Source of the DNA: Polytrichum commune
Taxonomy: Eukaryota; Streptophyta; Polytrichopsida; Polytrichales; Polytrichaceae
Direction: 5' to 3'
DNA length: 64,000 nucleotides
Assembly (NCBI GenBank): GCA_950295325.1
Contig: OX485806.1
Coordinates: 17,360,001-17,424,000, forward strand
The notes below the pieces were generated by a model. It saw nothing but the letters and a program-made list of their open reading frames with translations, was not told the DNA's origin and did no database searches. Within the stretch, counting starts at the first letter, position 1. Each line of letters begins with the position of its first letter. This document shows, one piece after another, positions 46,557 to 57,061 of this stretch. The position numbers and the translations under genes were made by a program.

Positions 46557-47922
46557 ACAGTCTGACCTCGTTAGTATGACACTCGTTTATATGACACCCT
46601 CGATATTACGACACATTTTTGCACGACCAAACTTTTTAGTTCAAAACTCCCTCTTTTATACGACTACGACACTCAATAATACGACATTTAGAAACTCCAT
46701 TTTGTCATATTAAAGAGGGAATTAATGCTAAAAATCCTTTCATCCATGTTATGTACATCTAGAAATTCATCCATGTTTTCTTGGGAACTACTTGAGAACT
46801 TCACTTATCATTGGGAACTTAATGATAATTAGGGTTACTAGAGTAGAATGGACTTGGTTAGGGTATCTAAAATCGAAAGGTGATTATGATTTTGGATAAT
46901 GCATCTTCACATGTTGTTAGCTCTGTCAAAGTTGGTAAGTCTCGTGGTTTTTCAACCTTGGAATTGAGCAACATGACTTTGGTATTCCTTCCTCCCAATG
47001 TTACAAGCATAGTTCAACCTTTTCATCAAGGTATAATAGCATCTTTCAAAATTCAATACAAGAAGAAACTTTTACTGTGGGTTTTGACACAATATGATGA
47101 TGTTACATTGAAGGACTGAAAGAAGGGGGTGCCCAACATCAGACATGTTATCATGTGGCGTTGTGAAGTTGGAGTGAGTTGGATGCACGGATAGTTAAGA
47201 ATTGTTGGGGGATGGCGCGTATATTACCTGCAACATGGAATGTTGACTTTGCCCTAGTTGATGAAAGGGGGAAGGATAGAATGCAAAAAAAATTAGATGA
47301 ACTTGGTGCTATGATTTCAAAGTTGCAATTGGGTGATGATGAGATATCAATCAAGACTTACATTCAGATGGAAGGGGAAGAGACTACTGAGCTAGAATTG
47401 GTTACTAATGAGTTGGTGGATGTTGCTTTGAGAATCGATTATGCACAAGGCTTTGATCTTAATGTTGATATGCATTGAATAGATGTGGATGATGTTGCTC
47501 CACCTACAATATAGCGTAGTGATGCTAAACGTCATGCATCATTGTTGTCTAATTTCTTATTAGACAACTCTTTACATTTTGTTGTTAATGAAATTATTAG
47601 TTTTCAAAAGCTAGTATGAAATTTAGATAAGATGATAGTTGCTAACTTAGGTAGGCGACACCATAGATCTTTGAACTCTTATTTCAAGAGTTCGTGAGAG
47701 TATTTGTATTTGTTTGGAGTCATGAGTTATTATCTCATACAATCCATATTGCTTAAACTTGTTGTATATGTTTTTAAGCTCATATTGCTTATGTTTTTGT
47801 ATCCCCTCAATAGTTCGACAATTTTATGCCATTTGTCATATTAACGAGAAGACAACACCTCAATAATACGACATTTTTTGTTTGCGTTTCCCAAACGTGT
47901 CATACTAAAGAGGGAGAACAGT
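46557..47922 (+). mobile_element. pogo/Tigger-type DNA transposon, internally deleted, about 1.37 kb
   Basis: The ends ACAGTCTGACCTCGTTAGTA and, inverted, ACTGTTCTCCCTCTTTAGTA, both continuing into TGACAC, are inverted repeats of about 27 bp with several mismatches. TA dinucleotides adjoin both ends (46555-46556 and 47922-47923), as in the Tc1/mariner superfamily. Inside each end the motif ATACGACA (or ATGACA) preceded by CTC is repeated several times (for example 46600-46700 and 47800-47905). The C-terminal part of a DDE transposase lies between them. The amino-terminal part is missing, so the element cannot move by itself. Confidence 0.8.
46880..47697 (+). pseudogene. DDE_1 (pogo/Tigger) transposase C-terminal remnant
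   Basis: The first frame (46880-47119) contains ILDNASSH, the second catalytic aspartate block, and then VFLPPNVTSIVQPFHQG. In active relatives the last block is LPPNTTS..QPLDQG, so the third catalytic aspartate is replaced by histidine. After a frame change near 47120-47180 the second frame (47179-47478) continues with ARIVKNCWGMARILP, the usual position of the T..NCW...GI block. Beyond two stops it ends in HRSLNSYFKSS at 47697, like the basic RQ.sI..FF tail of these proteins. The helix-turn-helix, CENP-B-like domain and first aspartate are absent. Confidence 0.85.
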
Positions 47923-48194
47923 ATCTCATTTGTGTAAGTGTCAGAGTATCTCATTTATCTTATTCATCTCACACATGATGGTAACTTTTAGGAGTGCAAA
48001 AGCTTCAATACCTTATCTTCATTGTGGGCCTTCCATAAAAATTAAAAATTAAAAAAAATTAAAAAACTTTGATAAGTGTGGATTAAGGTAGATGGGCCTT
48101 AAATAAGTGTTTTATCTGACCAGCCACTTCTCATAGGATATGACAAACGTAATTAGTGGGAGATGCTTAGCAAATCCAAATTGAGGCCGTAACC
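47923..48194. other. older dispersed repeat hosting the foldback insertion
   Basis: Positions 48090-48200 resemble 34380-34510 (AGTGTTTTATC..., GATATGACAAACGTAATTAG, GCAAATCCAAATTGAGG). The 48206 foldback element is inserted just after this similarity. No gene is recognised. Confidence 0.4.
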
Positions 48195-48205
48195 CCTTTC
48201 CTCAT
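48195..48205. repeat. left target-site duplication of the foldback element
   Basis: CCTTTCCTCAT, identical to 49390-49400, directly abuts the first base of the left inverted arm. Confidence 0.85.
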
Positions 48206-49389
48206 GCAGACGATATGCTACCCCCTACGAGCTTTTCGGGGGGGGGGGGGGAATATTCTGTCAGGGGGCAGCCCCCGACATTTTTCCTGCACCCGCCCGA
48301 AAACTGCTGCCCGCCCGCCCGATTTCAAAAAAACTAGTGTACTTGCATTTTTGAAGGCTACTTGTCCACAAATCCCATATTGAGTGCACTTCATTTTCAA
48401 GGTCTCAAATGCAATATATATGTTTACTTCCATTGAGTAAATAAGCAATTGACTAGATTTCATTTTCAAAGTGAAACCGTCAATAAAGCATGTAATTAAC
48501 TTGGAAGTCAAAAATATTACAAAATCCTCATTACCACTGAGGTTATAATTTTTGTCACTTACAATTGAAAGGGACTTTGTCATTCTAAAATGAAACTAAA
48601 ATTTATGGTTTATTTTTATATTTTTATAATATATTTAATACCTTCTACTATTACAAAGTTTTCATATGCATTTAAACTAGTTAAGTAAGATTGAATGCAA
48701 CTAAGTCTAATAATTTCTGATTAATCCTAATTATAGAAACACAGAAGGACACTATATAGGGTGTAGTACACGGCTTTGGACATCGAGGAACACATAAGCA
48801 CTGTGAAGAACATGGATGTCATTCATCGTCCTTCATCGTCCTTCATCGTTTTTCATGTGTCCTTCATCGTCGCGAATATGTTAGACTTAGTTGCATTCAA
48901 TCTTACTTAACTAGTTTAAATGCATATGAAAACTTTGTGATAGTAGAAGGTATTAACTATATTGTAAATTATATAAAAATAAAAAAATAAATCATAAATT
49001 TTAGTTTCATTTTAGAATGACAAAGTCCCTTCAATTGTAAGTGACAAAAATTATAACCTCAGCGGTAATGAGGATTTTGTAATATTTTTGACTTCCAAGT
49101 TAATTACATGCTTTATTGACGGTTTCACTTTGAAAATGAAATCTAGTCAATTGCTTATTTACTCAATGGAAGTGAACATATATATTGGATTTGAGACCTT
49201 GAAAATGAAGTGCACTCAATATGGGATTTGTGGACAAGTAGCCTTCAAAAATGCAAGTACACTAGTTTTTTCGAAATCGGGTGGGCGGGCAGCAGTTTTC
49301 AGGCGGGTGCAGAAAAAATGTCGGGGGCTGCCCCCTGACAGAATATTCCCCCCCCCCGAAAAGCTCGTAGGGGGTAGCATATCGTCTGC
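48206..49389. mobile_element. foldback/Mutator-like element, 1184 bp, arms about 505 bp
   Basis: The left arm 48206-48710 and right arm 48881-49389 are nearly perfect reverse complements, about 96-97% identical by eye, from GCAGACGATATGCTACCCCC at the tip to TTAGACTTAGTTGCATTC next to the 170-bp centre. An exact 11-bp duplication, CCTTTCCTCAT, flanks it. Long inverted ends with 8-11 bp duplications are typical of Mutator-like elements and of foldback transposons, and the assignment rests on that structure alone. Each arm carries an inner near-palindrome, GTCAGGGGGCAGCCCCCGAC, beside a G14 (48238-48251) or C10 (49348-49357) run. The centre holds CTTCATCGTC units in tandem (48825-48875). No transposase is present. 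The 120-codon open frames in each arm are mirror copies and unlikely to be proteins. Confidence 0.9.
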
Positions 49390-49400
49390 CCTTTCCTCAT
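49390..49400. repeat. right target-site duplication of the foldback element
   Basis: CCTTTCCTCAT follows the last base of the right arm and matches 48195-48205 exactly. Confidence 0.85.
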
Positions 49401-49880
49401 ATCGTAGTTCTCTAGTAGCTTGGGCACCTTTCATCCTAATAATTCATTAAAGTGTAAAAGTAAGTTAGGCAGCCCAAAAAATAATATTGAAAATTGGGAA
49501 TATTCAACAAAAAAATAAAAAACAAGTTAGACATTCATTCCCGTTTGCTTGTCTCATTCCCATTTTTTATGGTAGTGAATCAACATGACTTGTAGAGCAA
49601 ATTTATGCTTGTATTGTTTTTAGATCATGAGTAAGATTGATGTTGTGCAAAGACACTATTGAAGTTATTTGATGATACTTTGTTGGTTTCCACTGAATGT
49701 CACTTGCATTATTGTGATTTTAGGCACTCTTTGAATTATTATTTTTTTCTAGGGGGGGGGGGGGGGAGGGGACTCTCAACGAAATTAATTTCCTAGAAAT
49801 TTAGGCACCTTTAAGTTAATTATATTTCTACCCAAGTTGCTAGAGAGCTACGGTAATTTTTGGGGCCCATGTGATGCTTA
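49401..49880. other. intergenic DNA with a G15 run
   Basis: AT-rich sequence with a 15-G homopolymer at 49752-49766 followed by AGGGG. No gene is recognised. Confidence 0.5.
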
Positions 49881-49889
49881 TATGAACAT

Positions 49890-50030
49890 CAATGCACGCG
49901 CATGTTATCGCTCCTCCACTACACGGGCTTTATTATTTTCGAAACTAAATTTAATATACACTTTGAGTCCACAAACTCCACATCTATGTTGCAACGACCA
50001 CTCTTCCATAGAGATTGGTACTCCAACTCA
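49890..50030 (+). pseudogene. APE-type endonuclease C-terminal remnant of the LINE
   Basis: One forward frame reads SSTTRALLFSKLNL and then LCCNDHSSIEI. These correspond to the S.TRIDYIF...L and SDH.PI blocks that close LINE endonuclease domains. The catalytic histidine is present, but the preceding serine of SDH is asparagine and the IDYIF aspartate is lost. The upstream endonuclease is not recognisable. Confidence 0.5.
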
Positions 50031-51049
50031 TTTTATTGTACTCTCATGCTTGCCCAAAAAAAACCAACACTATTAAATTCCAACATAAACTAGCATCCTT
50101 TAATATTACTGCCCTCCCCCAACCCCAACACCCCTTCAAAACCATATACTCTCTTATGTCGAATTCCCAAAAAATACCACACCAAATCCCCCATTATTAA
50201 AGCAACATCATTATGTAAATGGGGCACCAATAAACCAATTTATTAGTTCCTTTGTACATGGTTCCAACCCCACTCCTATTCCAAATGGATCCTAGAAAAA
50301 GATCTTTTTAACATTGATAATGTTTCCTATAACCACCACCTTCTCCTCCTCACTTGTCATTGTCACCAAATAACACAAGACCAAATTTGACAAAACATCA
50401 GATCCACTTACTCGCTAGCACAACGCCGAGAGAGACGTTACATCAACCATGTTCTCCACGTCCCTCACCTTACACTATCAACTTAAGAATGCAACCCCAA
50501 TAAAGATATCATCACCACCCAACCCACCATCCAAATTCATCCCCCTTCCAGCCAATTACACAATCATACATGAGCCTACCAAACATCCATCCCTCGTGAC
50601 CGACTTTTTTGGGTAATGGGAGTGTTTCTCTAGTTCCATACCCTCCATGTCCCCTACTCTACAACCGCCCCCATAAATCTTTGCCATTGAACTACTCCTC
50701 ATGATTCAAAGATATATCACCATACTCCCTTGCAAACCCCCTAACCATCCATTAACTCTTAACATGCATCATTCCTTACCAAATCTCATCCTTCGCCCCT
50801 TTCTCTACAATCTTAATATCACTCACTCTTATTTTCCATCTCCCCTATATATGCCCCCTCCAATTTACTTAATATTATTCCCCTCATCATACTCAATTCC
50901 ATGGGCCCTACTTTCTTCTACCAATGGGTACGAATTTCTATTAGCCCCCCAACTTTAGACTATGGTCTCCCACAAACTTATAACTAACTATGAACTTATA
51001 CACTCGTGCCCTTCATATTCATGGTCCAACCATGGTGATTTAAAATTCT

Positions 51050-52440
51050 TATCGTGTGTTTAACTAAGACGGCAATCGCCAATGCAATCTGAGTTTGAAT
51101 ACAAACATCTCTATAACCTCAAGAATGTGTACTACATTGTGTTTATGTCTATGACAATTAGCACTAGGCAATGTACTTTGTCATTAAGAAGAGATTAGTT
51201 TCCACTTTATCATTTGAAGAATAATTGCTCATCTCACAAATTTTTTATTTGAAAATAATTAATTTCTTCCCCTTTCCTTTACAGAAGATTCTTGGCTACA
51301 TGATGAAACAATGGACCACTCTCATTGTTTCAACATAAGGGTGTCACTATGTTTCTAGACAATAGGTTTCCCCCTTTGACAACAATACACACTCAAGGCA
51401 TCACACTCTGACTTCTCTGAGAGTAGATTATTGCCTCTAACAATTTAACTTTGTAAGGTTCCCACTACTCTTGTCTCAAGTAAATCGCTAGTTCAATCAC
51501 TCAAAACGTTATGTCACATCCATCTTCACATCACACTATAATCTCTCGTTCAAACATCAACACTTAGTCTAGAGACTCAAACTCCCCCCTTTCTCTTTGT
51601 GAATACTCAGTTACACTATTCTCAATAGTCACGCTGATGAACAATTCTATTTCATAAGGCTATTTATCACAAATAATCTATCACTCAATTTTCACAACTT
51701 GTCATACTCAACCCCGGTTCAGTAACTTCCCTTAGTTTTAACAAATCGTCACATCATGTCCACTCAATCACATACCATGATAAAAACACGATCTCTAGCA
51801 CATACTATTCATTTATTTATCCTCAACCAACCAACCTTGCAAGATTGTATGCTAGGTCCGTCCAAAATTCAAAAGACTTTGCTTTATCAACCAATAGCAA
51901 CTCATACAATGTCATTCAACTTAAAACTGATTTGTTGTCCTCAATACATTAGTTAAATGTTTGTCCTAGATAATCTTACCACATTTAGCCACACAACAAA
52001 AGGAACAATCTCACAAATAATAGGGGCTTCACACCCGATTGCTTCAATCAAACAATGGTGATTATACAATTTAATCCAAAAAAATATTCACTCTCATCCT
52101 AAGAGGGATTTCTAATTCAGAAAGTTGTTCTTGAGTCTACTATGATTGATTGTCGACTATGGCCTACATTGAGATATAGGGAAGAGGAGGTTGGTAATTT
52201 GACCACAAGGGGCACATGTGTTCATAGCCATATTTACAAATTCAACTTCATTTTCTCACATGCTTATTGTCCCTACACTAAACCCTCTCCTAATCTCAAC
52301 CAATAGTCATAATTTTTTACTTTTGGAATTACTAACCTCCTTTCAATGAAGTAAGACTAAATTTTAGTTTTCTTATTATTTCCCACTCTTGAAAGGAATT
52401 TCTAACTAAAAATAAACCAAATTTCAAGAAGATACCTTGT
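51050..52440. other. possible insertion splitting the LINE
   Basis: Base composition returns to ordinary AT-rich and no LINE motif is seen. GGGGCTTCACACCCGATTG at 52023 resembles AGGGCTTCACACCC at 57899 and 58147, suggesting that this interval shares a repeat family with the 57.9-58.4 kb region. Exact borders and any target duplication were not found. Confidence 0.3.
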
Positions 52441-52741
52441 TGGACAAAAACATTTAATGACACCCTCACAACCTATCTCTTCTCGTCATCCCCCATGACA
52501 ATTGGTCCCATAACCCTCGATATCATGAACCACCCGAATGTACACCATGTCATCACCATCCCCCACCAACAATGCAATACACCCCCAAAATGAACCTACC
52601 CACATATTACACCACCAAAGAACCACAATCAATTACAATCATATATATATCCATCAATCTCCACTATGTATCCCTTCACAATTTCCATTATATCCACATG
52701 CCACATGTTCGCACTTCAATATCCATCACGTATCATACAAG

Positions 52742-52760
52742 CCCCCCCCCCCCCCCCCCC
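52742..52760. repeat. C19 homopolymer
   Basis: Nineteen consecutive C residues lie within the G-poor LINE region. The proline run in the 197-codon frame across it is an artefact. The reverse strand is a G-quadruplex-capable tract. Confidence 0.9.
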
Positions 52761-52869
52761 ATTTCATCTTCATATCACACATGGCAAAACATCCCACCTC
52801 ACCGCCTCCTCTACCCACTAGGACCCCCCCCCTTTACCCCCATCCATCACAACCCTTTGCCCACTCAAA

Positions 52870-53290
52870 TACTCCCTACAAAATGCATACTACACCAATG
52901 ATACCTTTACACCCCCAAACTAGGAGGGTCACAGTAATATTGTTGATTTTGGTGTCTTTAATGGCCCTACTCACACCTCCATCGAGGCTAAACTACCAAG
53001 ATATCCAAACATCCTTCGTGCCAAATTATACGCAATTCTATTTGCATATCGACACACTAAAAACCTTACCATCAGTGTCTTCATATTCATTGATAGCCTT
53101 AATGGGATTTACCTTCTCCATAATTATATAAACCACCCATCCTCCCAACACAACCACCCAAATAAACTTCTAGTAGCCACTATATAATTTTCAATACATA
53201 AAATCATGTTCCAAAAAGTTTGAGCGCATAACAATATTTTTGGTAATGATAAAGCCAACAAACTTGTCGAACAAGGGGCCAACCGTGACT
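52870..53290 (+). pseudogene. RNase H domain of the LINE, catalytically broken
   Basis: In one frame the order is YYTNDTFTPP (normally YTDGS), IVDFGVFNGPTHTSIEAKLP, then RAKLYAILFAY (normally RAELYAIL.AL), FIDSLNGIYLL and, after an in-frame stop, AHNNIFGNDKANKLVEQGA (normally GNE.AD.LA). The ordering and spacing match RNase H type 1. The first catalytic aspartate (DGS) and the last (AD) are both asparagine and the glutamate of RAEL is lysine, while the DS aspartate remains. The enzyme would be inactive. Plant L1-type and other LINEs can carry such a C-terminal domain. Confidence 0.75.
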
Positions 53291-53589
53291 CTATATGTAT
53301 GGACCTCACCCCATTCCACCTCATAGGCAATTGAATACCTTAGTATCCCACCAAAACCCCTACTTCCACCCAACATGATGGCTCAATTCAAAATATTTAA
53401 CGATATATGGAAAACAAACATCATAGTTCACAAATCTCCTATGCATTCGTCACCTTCCCCCATTGATTCTAAATGGTTACATAACACAACCATACATCGA
53501 CCACAGTCCAACCTTTTTTGGAATTCAAAGGTTGCCTCCAATGCTCAAATCATTTAAGTCTTTAAATTCCGCTATGGCAGATACTTGGG

Positions 53590-54260
53590 TAGCCAAAATA
53601 TACAACAAATTTTCAACATCTCACTCCACCCCCTTTCCATTTTTTTCCGCCTTAAGCAAAACAATACATGCCTACATTTCCTTTCATGTTGCACAAACAA
53701 ACATGTCAACACCTTTCACACCAACATACATAATGAAGTTGTTCATGCACTTGCCACCATCCCTATTGCGTCGCTACATTTTTATACATGTTGGCACTTA
53801 CAACAACCGCCCCAAATAACACAATGTCCTCTTTGCTACTTCCTTGCACATATTTCCTCCCCCGTTGCAAATGCCTAGCCCGCCTAGACCAAGGATCTTA
53901 TGCATCAAAGGTAAATCACCCATCAATAACCCAACATTCCTCCCTTCTCCAAATGTCACCATGCAATTTATTAAATTTACATATTGCAATGACAAATACA
54001 CTGAAAATGCCATCACTTAGAAACATGACAAATATGATGTTCTCATCCCCTACCTTCAATGTTTGGGTTGGACTACCCTTCCTCCCATTATTATCATTGT
54101 TGGCATTGGAGGTACCATTCACAAACCGTCAACAACACATCTCCTTGATATGGAAATCCCTTACACTAGAATTGAAGTTCTCATGGGAATCATTGAATAC
54201 CTAACATACATGGTCCTCAACAAGCAAAAAACTAGAGAAATGCCAAACCCCTATTCCCTT
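53590..54260 (+). pseudogene. LINE C-terminal region, degenerate
   Basis: Three forward frames hold successive protein-like pieces: RYGRYLGSQ, then CLHFLSCCTNKHV with HNEVVHALA, then LLLPCTYFLPRCKCLARLDQ, and finally GWTTLPPIIIIVGIGG with STTHLLDMEI. The histidine and paired cysteines of a zinc-binding segment persist, but the leading C..C pair expected upstream reads HPLS. I attribute this to the same element because strand, order and decay state agree. The function of the tail is unknown to me. Confidence 0.55.
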
Positions 54261-54263
54261 GCA

Positions 54264-54292
<29 letters not shown>

Positions 54293-54294
<2 letters not shown>

Positions 54295-56196
54295 TTAAAT
54301 CATTACTCTCGTCCCCTTTGTATCCACCTATTGCGAAATAGGAATCATTCCATCTTCTTTTTACATTGTTTGATGGCAATATTATGAAGATGGCTAACAT
54401 ACTAGCTTTACGTCGGTCAACCAACATTGTTTTTATTTTATCTTATTTTCATCTGTTATTAAAGTGAAGATGGTTGTGCTTATTAAATGGTCATATAGGA
54501 TCCCTCATTTATGTTATTATTTGAATCTCCAATGGTCATCATATTTTGAGCATGCAATCCAATTTTTTTTGGACACAAAACATTTGGAATTTATTTTTAA
54601 AGCCACACCAAATCACACAACACTCAAATATGTGGACAATGGAGAATCTAGAAAATGTGTTATACTACAAGGAACATATCTTAATAGATTTTAGTTCACA
54701 AGTACAAAAAGACTCACATTTCACTTTAAGCATTTGAACTGAATAACAACTATAGATGATGACTAAGTTTGGTCATAATAATATTTTATCAGTTACTGCC
54801 ACATTTGGGATTTTTTTAATATGCAATACTAGATACTTTGAAAGACAACCTAACACTAAAAATAAAAGGATGTGCATGATTTACATATTTAAAAGATAAC
54901 CCAATACTAAAAAATGTTGATTGTGTAGGATTTACACCTTTAAAGGATAACCCTCAAACTAAAGAAAATTGAATGTGCATAACTTAGACAATCGAATGAA
55001 ATCATTAATTTTTTTTTTATCATTAGTGCATATATCTAGAAAACTAAAGAATATATGTGTTTTGTTTTTGTTGTTGGGTTCCAATTAAGAAAACCACACA
55101 AGGAAGACCAAATGAGTGTCAGGTGTTACATCTAGGGATCACCATTAAGTTAATTGATAGATCACAAGGGAATTAAGATAAATTTAGGACAACAAACCTA
55201 GGGAAAATGACTTCTAGAATGAATTTTAGGACATGTTTAATTAAGGTTGAAGGTCACTCACGGCAGTATATGCAATTGCTTAGTCACTCCCTTACAACCC
55301 ACTCTCGTCAGTATCATCACTCTTATGGTGATTTGGCAATACAAAGAGTCACAACTCAACAACGGTCTTTTGAGTGCGCCATAGTCTTATGCACACAAGA
55401 CCATAGCTCCTTGTTTTAGTCCATAGTCTCTTCCAATAGTACTCAAGGACCATAGGCCATACCACATATTAGATAACACTGCCACTCTATTGCTATTACA
55501 TTCCTGTAATTACAATTTGAATTAATTAAACTTAGTGTTATTATGTTCAATCTCCTCTTATTACTTCAGAATTGGCAAAACAACGTTCAATTTAATATTT
55601 TCTAAATTAAGTTGTTATAATTTGCAAAAGTCTAGATACAAGTGACACGAGCTAAACGAACCGGAACTAAGCGAATGAGTCTAATCGCTAGGACCATAGT
55701 TTGAGTGCCAACCATAGTCTCAATAACCATATCCAAGTAACGAGTCTCAAAGGAAGGCCATAGCCTTAGTAGCAGTCACTAGTAACCAGTAAGCGTTTTG
55801 TTCTTGAAGACATACCTGATCCCTTTTCCTTATATGTTGGCTTTTGGCTTCCCTCCCAAGCAATATGGGATAAATCAAGTTGTCGGGTAGAGAGGGTTCC
55901 GCCTTGGGAAAGCACTGGGCTTTTGGCTGCAACTGGACTTGTTTACCGGACCGTCGAATCTTCTAGTCTTCAAGAGTCATGGTATTCAGTTTCTTCAAGT
56001 CTTCAAACTCTTTCCCATCGACCTATCCTGTTGCGGCTCTATATGGGTCAAGGGTAAGGGTAGGGTGATAAGATACCACAGGCCTCGGACGGGTAAAACG
56101 GGACGTCAGAACACGAGCTGACGTCCGAAAGATTGGCTCCTAAACTTTCAAACCCACGGTGACCAGCAATCGCGCCTCACCAATGGGAACGACAGA
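54293..56196. other. intergenic DNA, nothing recognised
   Basis: AT-rich with short frames. About 54830-54970 contains two or three loose copies of an AAGATAACC/AAGGATAACC block followed by ACTAAA, suggesting a weak tandem repeat. No gene is recognised. Confidence 0.4.
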
Positions 56197-56289
56197 AAAC
56201 AACCTTGTGGGTCATTAATCCCACTTCGTTGTCACAAACATGAAACAACCTTGTGGGTCATCAATCCTACTTCGTTGTCACAAACATGA
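56197..56289. repeat. tandem duplication, two units of 46-47 bp
   Basis: AACAACCTTGTGGGTCAT.AATC and CACTTCGTTGTCACAAACATG occur twice in direct succession with only a few differences, so the duplication is recent. Confidence 0.85.
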
Positions 56290-56810
56290 AATGGGGGTTT
56301 GTGGTTTCCCACATAATCCGCAACAAATTTACGATGAAAAATACAAATGCAACTAGCCTCCGAAACCGGCTTGGAATCACAAAAAAAACACAACGAACAA
56401 CGCTCTTGAGTCTTGTGAAGTTCTCAAATCTTCAAATTTGTCCGTCTTCTATGGTCGGTCGAAGCCTCGGCTCTTCTTTTTTAAGAACCAACAAACCTCC
56501 CTCCACTCAAACTAGCACAGATTTCGATTGCTAACTTCAAAACAAACAAGTGATATCACTCTTAAAGAAACAACTTTTTGAATCACAATTCCTTAGTATT
56601 TTATTTCAAAATTCCTCTCAACACAACACACACCATGCTTCAAATCAAGTCCCTTCTTCTCTACAACCTCCTCAATACCATAATAACACCACACCTCTCA
56701 TCTTCACAATGTCTCTCTCTCCTCAATGCCCGAGACAAAGTTCCATCTTATCCCCATCACATGGCTTCTAATCACCTATTGGTCCAAAGTAACTCAAGAT
56801 AACTAAAAGG

Positions 56811-57010
56811 CAAGAGTAACTATGAGTAAACAAAAAGGTAATCTATTTCTATCCTTTAGTAAAGGTAACTAAGAATAAACTATGAGTAGACATAAAGGTA
56901 ATCTATTGCTATCCTTTAGTAAAGGTAACTAAGAGTAACTATGAGTAAACATAAAGGTAATCTATTTCTATTCTTTAGCATAGGTAACTAAGAGTAACCT
57001 ATGGGTACTA
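56811..57010. repeat. minisatellite, about 60-bp unit, three copies
   Basis: A unit starting GGTAATCTATT.CTATCCTT and containing TAGTAAAGGTAACTAAGA and ACTATGAGTA.ACATAAA is repeated three times with period 59-60 bp and few substitutions. The inner GGTAACTAAGAGTAACTATG itself shows a shorter GTAACTA periodicity. Confidence 0.85.
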
Positions 57011-57028
57011 AAATCACAATGCAATTCT

Positions 57029-57061
57029 AAATACGTACACATCTATACAGTGTACGTATTT
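57029..57061. repeat. short perfect stem-loop, 12-bp arms
   Basis: AAATACGTACAC (57029-57040) and GTGTACGTATTT (57050-57061) are perfect inverted copies around a 9-nt loop. No T-run follows and no gene ends here, so it is not called a terminator. Confidence 0.6.

Larger units (their letters stand above)
49880..54292 (+). mobile_element. LINE with APE endonuclease and RNase H remnants, decayed and interrupted
   Basis: Protein pieces follow one another in the order of an APE-type non-LTR element. First is the end of the endonuclease (about 49890-50030), then a linker containing RSTYSLAQRRERRYINHVLH (about 50400-50465), an RNase H domain (52870-53290) and a long C-terminal region (53600-54260). 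The sequence ends in a TA microsatellite (54264-54291), a plausible LINE tail. The coding strand is notably poor in G. From about 51050 to 52440 the composition changes and no LINE similarity is seen. That part, which should hold reverse transcriptase, may be a later insertion or simply unrecognisable. Stops and frameshifts are frequent throughout. Confidence 0.65.

Noticed and set aside
48218-49450. Two similar 120-codon proteins encoded in opposite directions at 48218-48583 and 49088-49450
   Set aside because: They are the two arms of one inverted repeat read outward. The similarity is automatic, the frames run into homopolymer G/C tracts, and no domain is recognisable.
52538-53131. 197-codon open frame, the longest but one in the window, with a proline run
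   Set aside because: It lies in a different frame from the recognisable RNase H domain of the LINE. Its length results from low G content, and the prolines come from the C19 homopolymer.
56811-57010. CRISPR array
   Set aside because: The three 60-bp units are contiguous direct repeats without unique spacers, in plant-type DNA.
57029-57061. Stem-loop as a transcription terminator
   Set aside because: No gene ends there and no T-tract follows. In a plant nuclear context, rho-independent terminators do not apply.
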